A stretch of 64,000 nucleotides of DNA, from contig NC_081553.1 of assembly GCF_963082655.1 (NCBI RefSeq), positions 63,540,311 to 63,604,310 on the forward strand, written 5' to 3'. Position 1 is the stretch's first letter. Each line of letters begins with the position of its first letter. The notes under the pieces were generated by a model. The model saw nothing but the letters and a program-made list of their open reading frames with translations, was not told the origin of the DNA and did no database searches. The DNA is from Stomoxys calcitrans (Eukaryota > Arthropoda > Insecta > Diptera > Muscidae). Shown here in pieces: positions 21,601 to 31,394 of this stretch. The translations under genes were made by a program, and so were the position numbers.

Positions 21601-22405
21601 CTTCTTCAAGTTTTCTGCCTGTTAGGCAAAGACCATTAAATTTGTCAATTCTTGTTCGTTTCTCTTTCGAGACGAGCTCAATGATCAGAGATGCAAATGG
21701 AAAATGAAAATCAAAGATAGCAACACACACCAACCACTATGTGACGCGTTTCGTCATGAAATATGGTTGAAAAGTCTTCTAACGAAAGATGAAACGCGTC
21801 CCCTAGTGGTTGGTGTGTGTTGCTATCTTTTGCTTTCCTTTTCCATTTGCATCTCCGATCATTGAGCTCGTCTCGAAAGAGAAACAAACAAAAATTGACA
21901 AATTTAGTGATCTTCGCTCTAACAGGCAAAAAACTTGAAGAATGAAAAATTCGGCAGAGCCCAGCCGGGATTCGAACCTGGGTACACGGAGCATCGGCGA
22001 GAGCCATTGCCGTTGTCTTAGCGTTCCAAGCCATCAATACAACTTCCAACAGATGCACAAAATCATGTGTAGTGCGGACGAAGTGTTATTTGTCACAGAA
22101 AGAAAGTTTGTCATTACACAAAAATACATGCATTGGGAAAAGTACAGCTAATAGACAGTGTTGTCGAGCGTTGTTAATGTGGTAATTGTATCATAGATGC
22201 GTTTTCGCTATTAATACGATTCAAATACAACATACCAACGCACGGTCCTGAAGCCATCTCACCTAATATGGTTGAAAAGACTTCTAACCAAAGACGAAAC
22301 GCGTTCCATAGTGGTTGGTGTGTGTTGCTATCTTTGGCTTTCCTTTTCCATTTGCATCTCCGATCATTGAGCTCGTCTCGAAAGAGAAACAAACAAGAAT
22401 TTTCA
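21601..22405 (-). mobile_element. Family C cluster: inverted and tandem tRNA-headed repeats
   Basis: Three copies of a shared body are present. One is on the plus strand at 21601-21765, one on the minus strand at 21770-21950, and a longer one on the minus strand at 22049-22405. Diagnostic text is tttctctttcgagacgagct, gatgcaaatggaaaaNgaaa and acacaccaaccacta. The first two form a large palindrome. Between the two minus-strand copies lies a tRNA-like segment (21950-22048), so on the minus strand the order is body, tRNA-like head, body. This is a tandem arrangement of a SINE-like unit. Confidence 0.72.
21950..22048 (-). other. tRNA-like segment of family C
   Basis: On the minus strand tggcttggaacgctaagac resembles an A-box region. 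About 60 bp further on, caggttcgaatcccgg matches the pol III B box (GGTTCGAATCC). The CCAGG...CCCGG pair could form a T-arm with one mismatch. The acceptor and anticodon arms do not form a convincing tRNA, so it is called a tRNA-derived retroelement head and not a tRNA gene. Confidence 0.6.
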
Positions 22406-23030
22406 TTTTATTTCAAAATTTTAATTTTTGTCACATTTTCTAAATACCACCACTGTGTATTATCTTTTAATGCATTTACGCTTCTTGTGCGTCTTTTGCT
22501 GCGGTTTATGTTGAGTACATACGTGAAAGTTCACTTAACACTTTCGCGTTTCCCCAAAACCCCTATTACCGCAACCAAGGGATCTTGCGATTCAATGCAC
22601 TTCGTTTTGGTTTGGTGGCAACCTTTTGCTCTGTCTCGATTTTATCACAGTTCAACTTTCTCAAGGATTACATACTTGTCTATCTGCGATTTGATATGGA
22701 TGAGGATGAGAGAATACAACGAGCTTTGTACTCACTTAGATAGATGTGTCTATTAATAGATGTGGTTAGCAGCTGCTTTAAAGGATTTTCTTTGAATGGT
22801 ACTTTACAAGAACAATGAATGAATTGTTTGGTGTTATCCTTTTGCAATTGCCATTTTTATTGCCTGGGTTTCCTCGGGCGTTGATAAGGTGGTGGGAGAT
22901 GTGAGTGAAGCTGGATATACGTTTTATTTTTATTGAAATTAATTGGGAATAAACATTTGTGGAAAGCTTTATTTTCTTCCACTACACAAAATGATATGTT
23001 TGCAATGGTACATTCTCAACAATGACTTGA
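22406..23030. other. Apparently unique sequence upstream of the hairpin
   Basis: Moderate AT content, no repeat shared with the rest of the window and no convincing coding frame. The frame reaching 22756 begins inside a family C copy. Confidence 0.4.
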
Positions 23031-23120
23031 CTTTAAAGAAATGTGTGAGACACATTTATACTGCATGGAGTGTACATGAACTCCATGGTGTATGAATGTG
23101 TCTCAAGTGCTTTATTTAAG
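23031..23120 (+). ncRNA. Candidate microRNA precursor (long bulge-free hairpin)
   Basis: Positions 23031-23071 pair with 23080-23120 as a 41-position stem with no bulges. There are six non-pairs (23034, 23037, 23041, 23045 and the adjacent 23062-23063), a few G-U pairs, and an 8 nt loop (gtacatga). The inner arms are tgagacacatttatactgca and its partner tgtatgaatgtgtctca. A ~35-40 bp stem with isolated 1x1 mismatches, no bulges and a small loop is the expected shape of an insect pri-miRNA. Either strand could be transcribed. I do not recognise the arm sequences as a known miRNA. The main alternative is a decayed palindromic MITE; no terminal target duplication was seen. Confidence 0.5.
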
Positions 23121-23194
23121 GGGTGTAGTTAATTAGCTTGGAAATGTTTGCCTAGTCAATGTAATCTGAGGAATTTTTTTATTATTATAAGGCG

Positions 23195-23350
23195 AAAAGA
23201 CTAGCCAGCGCTAGCTGACGCTGAATGCCTGGGTTCTAATCCTACCAACTTAACGAGACATTTAACCATGCAAAATTTCTCTTCAAAATGATGTCAATAA
23301 TGAAGATATTTATGAGACATTTAGCCCTATGCAATGTCTCTTCAAAGAGG
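23195..23350 (+). mobile_element. SINE-like family S, divergent copy (S3)
   Basis: ctagccagcgctagc is followed by gggttctaatcctacc, a B-box-like element. Then come catNtagcccta-type and atgtctcttcaaagaggtgc blocks that resemble the family S body. Divergent, with an internal partial duplication of the gagacatttaNcc block. Confidence 0.45.
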
Positions 23351-23996
23351 TGCCGATTTTTATCAAAATTGATGTAAAAAATTTGGATTTTTTTCTAATC
23401 TTTCAATACCAAGGGTATGCAAAGCCTGCTTTCGCCTAACTTAAAGCCAAAATTGGACTTTTGTTTGTTAACATTTAAAGATTTTTGACCTGGAATTGGC
23501 CTTTCTCTCTTTATCCGATTTTGAGTGCACGACCACTTTCCGTGGCCATTTCTACTTTTAACCCTTAGCCTCATCTACTATTCTTATGCTTTATTTGAAG
23601 TTATTGACATCCAGTCTACAAATGTTCCTTTATAGATTGAGGCGGTTATGCGTACGTGAATGTCATAATAAAAGTGAATAATAGATTTTTTGCCATCGTA
23701 TTCGACTTGCATAGCAAACAAAAGAAAATAAAAAAGGATTCAATTTATGATGAAAGGGTTAATATTGGCAATAAATAAAAGCCTGAGGATAACAAAAACG
23801 AAGAAAAAGGCGACTTAGGAAAGGGATTTACCAAGGCGGTCATATGTCACAGGAAATTAAAAGAAAATAATGGCATTTCATCCCTAAGTCTGGTAAAGGT
23901 GGTTCTTTTTCGTAAGAGAAGCATATATTATAAATTACATTTTAAAACAAGTGGACTTATTTCTAACATCACACAAGAATGACTGAAGCTTATTGT
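23351..23996. other. No recognisable feature
   Basis: AT-rich sequence between family S copy 3 and the Penelope-like element. No shared repeat or coding frame was recognised. Confidence 0.5.
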
Positions 23997-25540
23997 CTAT
24001 TGCTTATATTTTTGTATTAAGTTTCTATATATTGGTGCACAGTGGTCTGTATCTGTTTTGTAGTTCATACGTTCGTCATTTGGGGTGTTAATTATGTGCA
24101 GCATTTCTAATGTGTATCTTCTTTTGTAGTTAGGTTCTTGGGCTTATATCTTGACGTCCTTGAAATTTGGTACATGTCCCCGAGTTGCACAGTGGGCTGT
24201 GAGTGCAGTCTTCTGTTCTAAAGGCTTATCCTTTGCCTTTTGATGCGATTTATGAGCGGAAACCCTTGTCTTCAGTTTTGTTTTTGTAGTGCCAAAATAT
24301 GCCATTGGGCATATATTGGACTTGTCCCCATTCGATTTTTTCTCTTTCCTTATCCTGGTTTTAGTCTTGCTAAATAGGTTGTTGAGGGTATTGCCGCTTT
24401 TTAGTGCCAGTTGGTAAATGTTGGAATTACCAAATCTCTCCGAAAAGCCTGAAATATATGTTGTCCTTTTATAAATTCTTGGTGCAAGTTCCTTCGTATA
24501 CTTGTCCTTTTTATTCTTCATGTGTTTTATTAGATCCGTTACCGTTTTTCTTGGGAAATCATTTTGTTCTAGTATGTTTCGAATTCTCTTCTCATTTTCG
24601 ATGTGGAAGAGTTTGTCGCTTATTTTGAAAACCCTATCGATAAAATTTGTGGCAGTGTTGATTTTTATCCTCCTTGGATGCTTTTAATAGAAGTTAGTGA
24701 ACCTTCCCGATGCTGTTTCTTTTTGGTACCAATCGAGCTTCAATGTGTTGCCTTTCCTATGGGCTATTGTGTCAAGGTAGGATAGCATGCCATTTGTTTC
24801 GCATTCCATTGTAAATTGGATCTGTTTATTGAATGAATTCAATATTCGCAGTGTGTTTTCTACTTCATTCTTGTCGATTATGCAAAATATGTCATCTACA
24901 TATTTGGTCAAAAATCGCGGTTTGCTCGTCAGTTTATCAATACGATTGTCTGCTGCAATCGGCGATAATGGAGACCCCATTGGCATGCCCTTTTTCTGTT
25001 CATAAAACCTTCGTCATACATAAAGTATCTGGAATCCTTTGTACATAAGTTTACCATCTCTATAAGTAAAACCATTGGAATTTTTGTATGTTCTTGAATA
25101 ATTGTCCATTTCTCCTTTATTGTCGATATTGTCAGATTGACAGGAACACTGGGGAACAAGGATACAACATCGATCGAGACTTGTAATTCCGTGTCTTTAA
25201 TCTCTTGGTCGTTGATTCTCGTTTTGAATTCTATTCCGTCCTTTATATTGTATATTGAGTCCTTCGTAACATTGTTTAATATCTCTGTGATGTATTTGGA
25301 TAATCCGTATGTAGGGGAGTTTTTGGAGGAACATATCGGCCTAAGTGGGGTGCCTGTTTTATGGATTTTTGGTAGTCCATATATCCTTGGAACGTTAGAA
25401 ATTTTACTCAATAACTTGTTTCTTATCGTCGTGTTTATGATGTTTTGATTAAAAAGGGTGTCCACAATTTTGTTGTTTTCAATTTGAATTCCTGATGTTG
25501 GGTCTCTGATAGGAGATTTTCTTTGCAAATGGAAAAGGAA
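23997..25540 (-). mobile_element. Penelope-like retroelement, 5'-truncated
   Basis: The minus strand encodes most of a Penelope-like polyprotein: reverse transcriptase followed by a GIY-YIG-type endonuclease region, the order characteristic of this class. At the upstream side (25527-25540) it runs directly into a family C repeat in opposite orientation. The downstream end is placed at the stop codon, with an uncertain 3' trailer. Few disabling changes are seen, so it is younger than most elements in the window. Confidence 0.88.
23997..25540 (-). pseudogene. Penelope-like reverse transcriptase / GIY-YIG endonuclease, broken
   Basis: Read from 25540 downward. The RT fingers region contains VPRIYGLPKIHKTGTPLRPI. 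A DVVSLFPSVP block carries a catalytic Asp. A one-base deletion near 25010 shifts the frame just before GMPMGSPLSPI. The YVDD catalytic box follows at 24891-24902. Then come a KHPRRIKINTATN linker and an FPRKTVTDLIKHMKNKKDKY segment. The endonuclease-like end has FGTTKTKLKTRVSAHKS and ALTAHCATRGHVPNFKDVKI. The first part of the GIY-YIG core seems lost. A single in-frame TAA after DVKI precedes AQEPNYKRRYTLEMLHI, and the normal stop is at 23997-23999. The RT copies element RNA; the endonuclease normally nicks target DNA. Confidence 0.87.
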
Positions 25541-25905
25541 AGCCAGAGATAGCAACACTCACCAACCACTATGGGATGTGTTTCATCTTTGGTTAGTAGA
25601 TTTTTCACCCCTATAAGATGTAATGGCTTCAAGGACCGTGCGTTGGTATGTTGTATTTGAATCGTATTCATTGTAAAAACGCCTCTATGATACAATTACC
25701 ACATTAAACACGCTCGAAACCTCTGTCTATTAGCTGTACTTTTTCCCAATGCATGTGTTTTTGTGTAGTGACAGACTTTTTTTCTGCGACAATTACACTA
25801 CTTCCGTGGTACGCATGATTCTGTGCATCTGTTGGAAGTTTATTGATGGCTTCGAACGCCAGACAACGTCAACGGCTCTCGCTGTTGCTTGTCTTAGAAA
25901 AAATT
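25527..25905 (+). repeat. Family C repeat abutting the Penelope-like element (C3)
   Basis: Contains gcaaatggaaaaggaaagcc, caccaaccactatggg, ggaccgtgcgttggtatgtt, tagctgtactttttcccaat and gtgcatctgttggaagttta, in the same order as the minus-strand copy at 22049-22405. It ends in a decayed tRNA-like head (atggcttcgaacgccagac). It is oriented opposite to the Penelope-like reading frame. Confidence 0.75.
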
Positions 25906-25964
25906 TGATTAAAATTTCATCTTTTGAAAAATTTGATTTATATTTTATCTTTAGATTTTTTTAA

Positions 25965-26874
25965 GTTCGGGCCGGGCCGAATCTTATACCCCCTCCACCA
26001 TGGATAGCATATGTCAAGTTCTTTGGCCGATATCTCGTTATAGCCAAGCAAAGGATAATGGATAAGAATTGCTATGCTATTTCAGCTGTACCAAATTATT
26101 AACCGATTGCGGCCATACTTGGTTTGACTGTTAAAGACCAAAGGCCAAATTTCAGCCAAATCTGATAAGAATTGATCCCTATAGTGGCTCGAGAAGTTCA
26201 ATCGGGAAATCGATTTATATGGCAACCATACCAAGTTACACACAGATTTGTACCGTACTTTGTACAGTTGTCGAAAGTCAGAGCAGAACACCCCATGCAA
26301 AATTTCAGCCAAATCGGACAAAAACTGCGGCTTTCAAGGGCTCAAGAAGTTCAATGGGGAAATCGATTTATATGGGAACTATTCAAGTTATAGACCGATT
26401 TGGACCGTACTAGGCACAGTTGTTGGAAATCATAATAGAACACCCCATGCAATATTTCATCCAAATCAGACGAAAATCATGGCCTGTAAGAGCTCAAGAA
26501 GTCATATCCGGAGATCGGTTTATATAGGAGCTATATCAGGTTATAGACCGATTTAGACCGTACTTGGCAGAGTTGATGTAAGTCATAACATAGTCACAGT
26601 TGTTGGAAATCATAATAGAACACCCCATGCAATATTTCATCCAAATCAGACGAAAATCATGGCCTGTAAGAGCTCAAGAAGTCATATCCGGAGATCGGTA
26701 TATATAGGAGCTATATCAGGTTATAGACCGATTTAGACCGTACTTGGCAGAGTTGATGTAAGTCATAACAAAACATTACATGCAAAGTTTTAGCAAAATC
26801 GGCCAACCATTGCGGCTTCCAGGGGCACAAGAAGTCAAATCTGGAGATCGGTTTATATGGGAGCTATATGTAAA
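25965..26874 (-). repeat. Family B element, inverted and truncated (copy B5)
   Basis: Begins with the family's terminal palindrome (ttcgggccgggccgaatctt) and ataccccctccaccatgg, then about five monomers at ~152 bp. It includes a nearly exact 180 bp tandem duplication (26415-26594 and 26595-26774). It breaks off at about 26874, where LINE-b begins. Confidence 0.88.
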
Positions 26875-26889
26875 GATAGGCAAAGATCC

Positions 26890-27114
26890 ATGTATTGAAA
26901 CATCACGCAGTACGGGGAATGAAAACTCAATACAGCCTAACAAACAGGGACCCGACGATGGAACCATTGCCGACTTTATAAAAAGTCGGTAGAACTGAAT
27001 ACGTTGACATCAGGCAGTGCAGTGACAGGAAAGTCAATGCAGTCTAAAGAACAGGGAGCAGACGATGAAATCATCATCTACTCACAAAATGCCCATTTAC
27101 TGGAGGACCAATGA
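26890..27114 (+). pseudogene. LINE-b ORF1, C-terminal remnant
   Basis: The last frame reads KSMQSKEQGADDEIIIYSQN and ends AHLLEDQ at a TGA. That stop overlaps the ORF2 start as ATGA (27111-27114). Upstream, a similar phrase (PNKQGPDDGT) lies in another frame, showing a frameshift near 26980 and a local partial duplication. The overlapping stop-start arrangement is typical for translational coupling of LINE ORFs. Confidence 0.65.
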
Positions 27115-29769
27115 TTGAGGTAATCCAGATAAACCTCCACCGGAGCGAGATCCGCAGACTTTTTAACAGAGCACGTCACAAAAAAGCGGAAGTTTATTGG
27201 GATGTGTATTACACACGGCTCAAGAAGTATAATGAGATTACCAGAACGGCAAAATGTGCCTCCTGGAACCTTATCTGCGAATAGGTCGATAGCGTTAATG
27301 ACGTCGCCAAGATAAAAATTTTCTCTCAAAAACCCATGTTCAAACTGAAACTTTAGTAGACGATATGGGAGTGGGAGCAGAGACAACGGAGCACATGTTG
27401 AGACTTTTGATGAAAACCCATTTTCCGCAGGATACGACGGGACTCACGGTGACACCGGAATCTTGGAATAATGAAGTTGATCAAAAGTTTGTAATTACAG
27501 AATTTATAGTGAAGGAATCCTTGAGGAGCTTCAAACCATTTAAGTCACCCGGACGTGATGGAATATTTCCGGCGTTACTACAGGCAGACTATCTGGCGCC
27601 TCATCTGGCCAATATTGTCACAGCGTGCCTAGAACTTGCATATACTCTGAAAGCTTGGCAGGAGGCAAGGGTGGTATTTATACCCAAGCTCGGCAAGGCA
27701 AGTTATGCGACACCAAAGGCCTACAGACCCATAAGCCTTACGTCCTTTCTACTCAAAACCATGGAACGTATTTTGGACACCATAATAAAGAGTAGGATAT
27801 CCAGTGAACTGCTCAAATACAAACAGCATACCTATGTCAGGGGAAGGTCGGTGGAGACTGCCCTGCACGAGGTTGTACAAAAAATAGAAGAATCCTTCGA
27901 TACCAAAACGTACACCCTGGCGGTATGCATTGACATCGAGGGGGCTTTTAACCATGTGCGAATCGACACACCGATCCAATCCTTAGACCAGTACCGGATG
28001 GACCCGGTCCATAGAGACTGGATAAACCATATGCTAAGGAACAGGTGGATAAATTGTGTGTCTAATGGCATAAATATAATGGAGAAAGTGGCACAAGGCA
28101 CTCCACAGGGGGGCACTTTATCGCCCTCCTATGGGTGACCACCATAAATGACCTATTTTGGATGCTGACTGAGGAGGGATTTGAACCCGTCTGCTACGCA
28201 GACGATATTATAATACTTCTAATAGGTGAGGATCCGAACGTGCGATGCAGAGAGGGCCGAACGGGTCTTGCATATGGCATATGACTGGGCTAGACTCAGA
28301 GGTCTCAACGTTAACCCAGAGAAGACTGAAATATGCCTGTTCACGAGGAAGATGAAGGTGGGCGAATTTAACGCACCACGTATCCTCAATAAGGCGATTC
28401 GATATCGACAAGGTCAAATACTTAGGTGTGATCTTGGACAGGAAACTGAATTGGAAGTGTCACACTCAGGAGCGCACTGAGAAGGCTCACAGATGTTGGG
28501 CGCTATGTAGACGGGCCGTAGGCTCGAAATGGGGCCTGAATCCTTGGATAGTGCACTGGCTCTGCAAGAGCGTGATTAGACCAATACTTACTTACGCCTC
28601 AGTAGTTTGGTGGACTGCTATAGAGACAAAGTGCAACAGAAGGACCATACAACAGGTTCAGAGCACATGTTGCCTTGGCATAGGCGGAGCGATGAGGACC
28701 ACGCCCACTAGGGCACTGGAAACTATTCCATTCAGATTAAGTGTGAGGCAGCCACTACGGCTATGAGACTTAAGGCGATGGGAGAATGGATTGACGATTG
28801 ATTGGGAGCAGCTCATACAATCGCGGTATAATCAAGGCGACGATGGGAAACCTGGAAGGAAGTGGAGAGGTTTCCGATCGGATACCCGAGTGCGACGCAC
28901 TGCTGCCATCGCCACAGTCTTGGATTGACGGAACCCTAGTATTGTCATCTGGAAGATCATGTTACATGGATGGATTAAAGCTAGAGGGCAGAGTGGACCT
29001 GGGGTTTACAAAAAAACCAAAAGAAAACCCAGGGACTGGCATCCGTTTTAGTCTGCCTGACCGTAATACGGTCCTGCAGACGGAGATCCGGGCGATCACG
29101 AAATGCGTGAAGTGGTGTGGTGCTAACGCGAGGAATTCGATTGTGAACATCTTTACGGACAGTAAAATTGCCATAAGGGCAATAACAACCAGGACGATAA
29201 GGTCACGACCAGTCTTGCAATGTAAGAAGGAGATTAACGCCTTCTCTGAGGATGGGAAAATCCGCATCGTTTGGTTGCCGGTCTATAACGGAGTAAGGGG
29301 AAATGAAAGGGCAGACGATTTGGCGGTGAAGGCCAGAGGACTGCCGTCAATAAACTTGGTTAACCCGAAACCTTTCGGGTCGACGCAGCCCGAGTTAAGG
29401 GAGTGGGCGACGAATTCGCATGCAACATTGTGGAACAGCGAAACGGTCGGTAGGACGCCGAAAATTCTATGGGGGAATCCAGATCGTGAGAAGACGAGGC
29501 TATTACTGAAAGGGTGTATGGAAGGAGGTCAGTATTGCTCTAGGTATCATAACGGGACACCTAAAATCGGTAAGACAAGTGTTAGCAAGTGAAGGGCATG
29601 CGGGGAAGATGATGAGACGTTGGAGCATTTCATATGCTATTGCCCGGCTTTCGCGGCTAACAGATACCGGCACTTGGTTGGGGACACAATACCAGACATG
29701 AACGAACTTAGGGGAGTGGCATTGAAAACAATTAAGGATTTTGTAAGTAGCACGGAATTCGTAACTTAA
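27111..29769 (+). pseudogene. LINE-b ORF2: reverse transcriptase and RNase H, broken
   Basis: The frame from 27111 gives the ORF2 start joined to the linker and stops at about 27284. RT frame 27365-28138 holds FKSPGRDGIFPALLQ, then AYRPISLTSFLLKTMERILD, then CIDIEGAFNHV with the first catalytic Asp at 27932-27934, then QGTPQGGTLSP. A frameshift near 28125 moves the YADD box (28195-28206) to another frame. Thumb frames follow at 28226-28480 and 28428-28766 (RPILTYASVVWWTA). RNase H frame 28798-29592 has YMDG (Asp 28969-28971), LQTEIRAI (Glu), FTDSKIAIRA (Asp) and NERADDLAVKA (Asp), so the D-E-D-D set is complete. After another frameshift comes RACGEDDETLEHFICYC, then the stop at 29767-29769. 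At least four frameshifts and stops abolish function. Confidence 0.9.
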
Positions 29770-30004
29770 AATTTTCTTTTTAGAGGTTACTTTATAGTTT
29801 TTTAGAGTGCACAACAAGCCGATTACTGGCTTAGGTGTATGTCCATAGTGGCATGGGGCGGATTAATATCTGCACCATCTTTTCAACCTAACCTAACCTA
29901 ACCTAGCAAATTTGGATTAGGACAATTTTTCATAGAAGTTGAGACTTCAGAATAAATTGACCTAAAAAAAATTTGTGCAATTTTGTCTTTAGAAAAATTC
30001 TCAA

Positions 30005-30296
30005 AAATCCGAAAAGGGAGCTAAAATCTGATGGGAGCTATATCTATACATGGACCGATTTGGCCCATTTTGCGTCCGAATCGACCTACATTAAAAAGAA
30101 GTATTTGGGCAAAATTTTGAGCAGTTAGCTTTACTACTTCGAGAGTCAGCGTACTTTTGACAGAGGGACAGACAGACGGACGGGCATGGCTAGAATAAGT
30201 ATACTTAATAGGATCTAAGACGAATATTTCGAGGTGTTACAAACAGAACGACGGAATTAAAATACACCCACCCTATGGCGGAGGGTATAAAAATAT
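30005..30296 (-). repeat. Family B element, terminal fragment (copy B6)
   Basis: Inverted leader end of family B. It has the gacagacagacggacgggca microsatellite-like block, catggctagaataagta, acgaatatttcgaggtgtta and the terminal taNNccaccctatggcggagg / gtata hairpin region. Only one partial monomer is present. Confidence 0.8.
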
Positions 30297-31394
30297 ATTG
30301 AATATATGCTTTAAATCTATTTTTTGCAAAAGTTCCTTTAAAAACGTGTTTAGACAACATTTTATTAAAGTAAAATTTTTACAGCAAAATTAATTCTTAA
30401 ATTCTATGTTAGTACTCTTATTTATCAATTTTGTGGATTCGAATGCCTCACCTTCTGGACCATAATAGATTTTATTTGGCGAGACATAAATAAAACCAAA
30501 AATTTGTATTTTAATCCTTTAAAAGCCATTCACAGATGTATTCTCTTATCAACATAATCCACTAGAGCCATGTTAGGGAGAGGTCGAAACAGCATAGTAG
30601 TCACAGAGCACATACAGATAACTCCTCAAAGCCACTTGTCATTGGTTTATCTAGGCTTTCTATCTAAAACGATTTGGCAACTGTTGCCATTTCTTTTTTT
30701 TTTTTGTCTAAGGCCTACAATATGCACACAAACATGCGAAGGGTGATGCTTAACCCTTTTTTTTCGATTTTATTTCATTATCCTTGTGTATCCCTTTTGG
30801 CGGTGTTTCACTGCTGTTTAAGAACAAAAACAATTCACTTTCATCTTTTGATAGTGAAATGACCATTTGTTAGAAATTAATATGACAATGGGATTAGCGT
30901 AAAAGGACTTTGAAGCGAAAGGACAACAGTACTTGATTTGATATCCTGTTTAAAAGTAGCCCATGAAGTACATGGGCCCCAAGCACTTATTGTGAGTTCA
31001 ATCAGATAACACTCACTCACCCAAGTGAAAGGATGCTGGTAAATTATTGATGAAACCTAAAGCGGTAACGCTAAGGCATAGAGCTGGATGATGTACGGCA
31101 TGTACTCCGCACAATTCCTAAAAGGGTATTTATTATAAGTCCGATATCAAACACCAAAGCGGAACCACTCAAATATGCGGTTATTGTTTGTGTATTCTGC
31201 GCACACAAAATGTAACGCCTGCATTTGGTTTGATCTTTGCTACACCGTTTCCAAATGAAATTGGTAGCATTGTGAAGATTTTGTCGATAATATCCAACGA
31301 ATTATGAAAATGTGCGAAATTAATCACAATTTAGGATTTTTAATTGCCCAATAGATGGCGGTATTTAATTGAAATATGTTATGAATACGGATTT
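30297..31394. other. No recognisable feature
   Basis: Apparently unique AT-rich sequence without coding frames or shared repeats. Confidence 0.5.

Larger units (their letters stand above)
26875..29904 (+). mobile_element. RNase H-bearing LINE, longest copy (LINE-b)
   Basis: 5' truncated within ORF1, and retains an ORF1 tail, the ORF2 start, RT, RNase H, a cysteine-rich tail and the complete 3' end. The endonuclease domain is deleted: the ORF2 start (MIEVIQINLHRSE) is fused directly to the pre-RT linker (IRRLFNRARHKKAEVYWDVY). The 3' UTR (29770-29884) includes acaacaagccgattactgg and ends in four exact AACCT units (29885-29904). Domain order (RT, then RNase H, then a CCHC-like tail) suggests the I/LOA/R1-related group of non-LTR retrotransposons; the exact clade is not settled. 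Confidence 0.92.

Noticed and set aside
21950..22048. True tRNA gene
   Set aside because: Only the A-box and B-box-like regions and a partial T-arm are present. The acceptor and anticodon arms do not fold, and it is repeated within a SINE-like family.
22268..22756. 162-codon plus-strand frame
   Set aside because: It begins inside a family C copy read in the wrong direction and continues into sequence without coding character.
24404..25448. Several plus-strand frames of 60-103 codons rich in Phe, Leu and Ser
   Set aside because: All are antisense shadows of the Penelope-like element encoded on the minus strand.
29885..29904. Interstitial telomeric repeat
   Set aside because: The AACCT units sit exactly at the 3' ends of several copies of one LINE family, so they are best explained as the element's tail.
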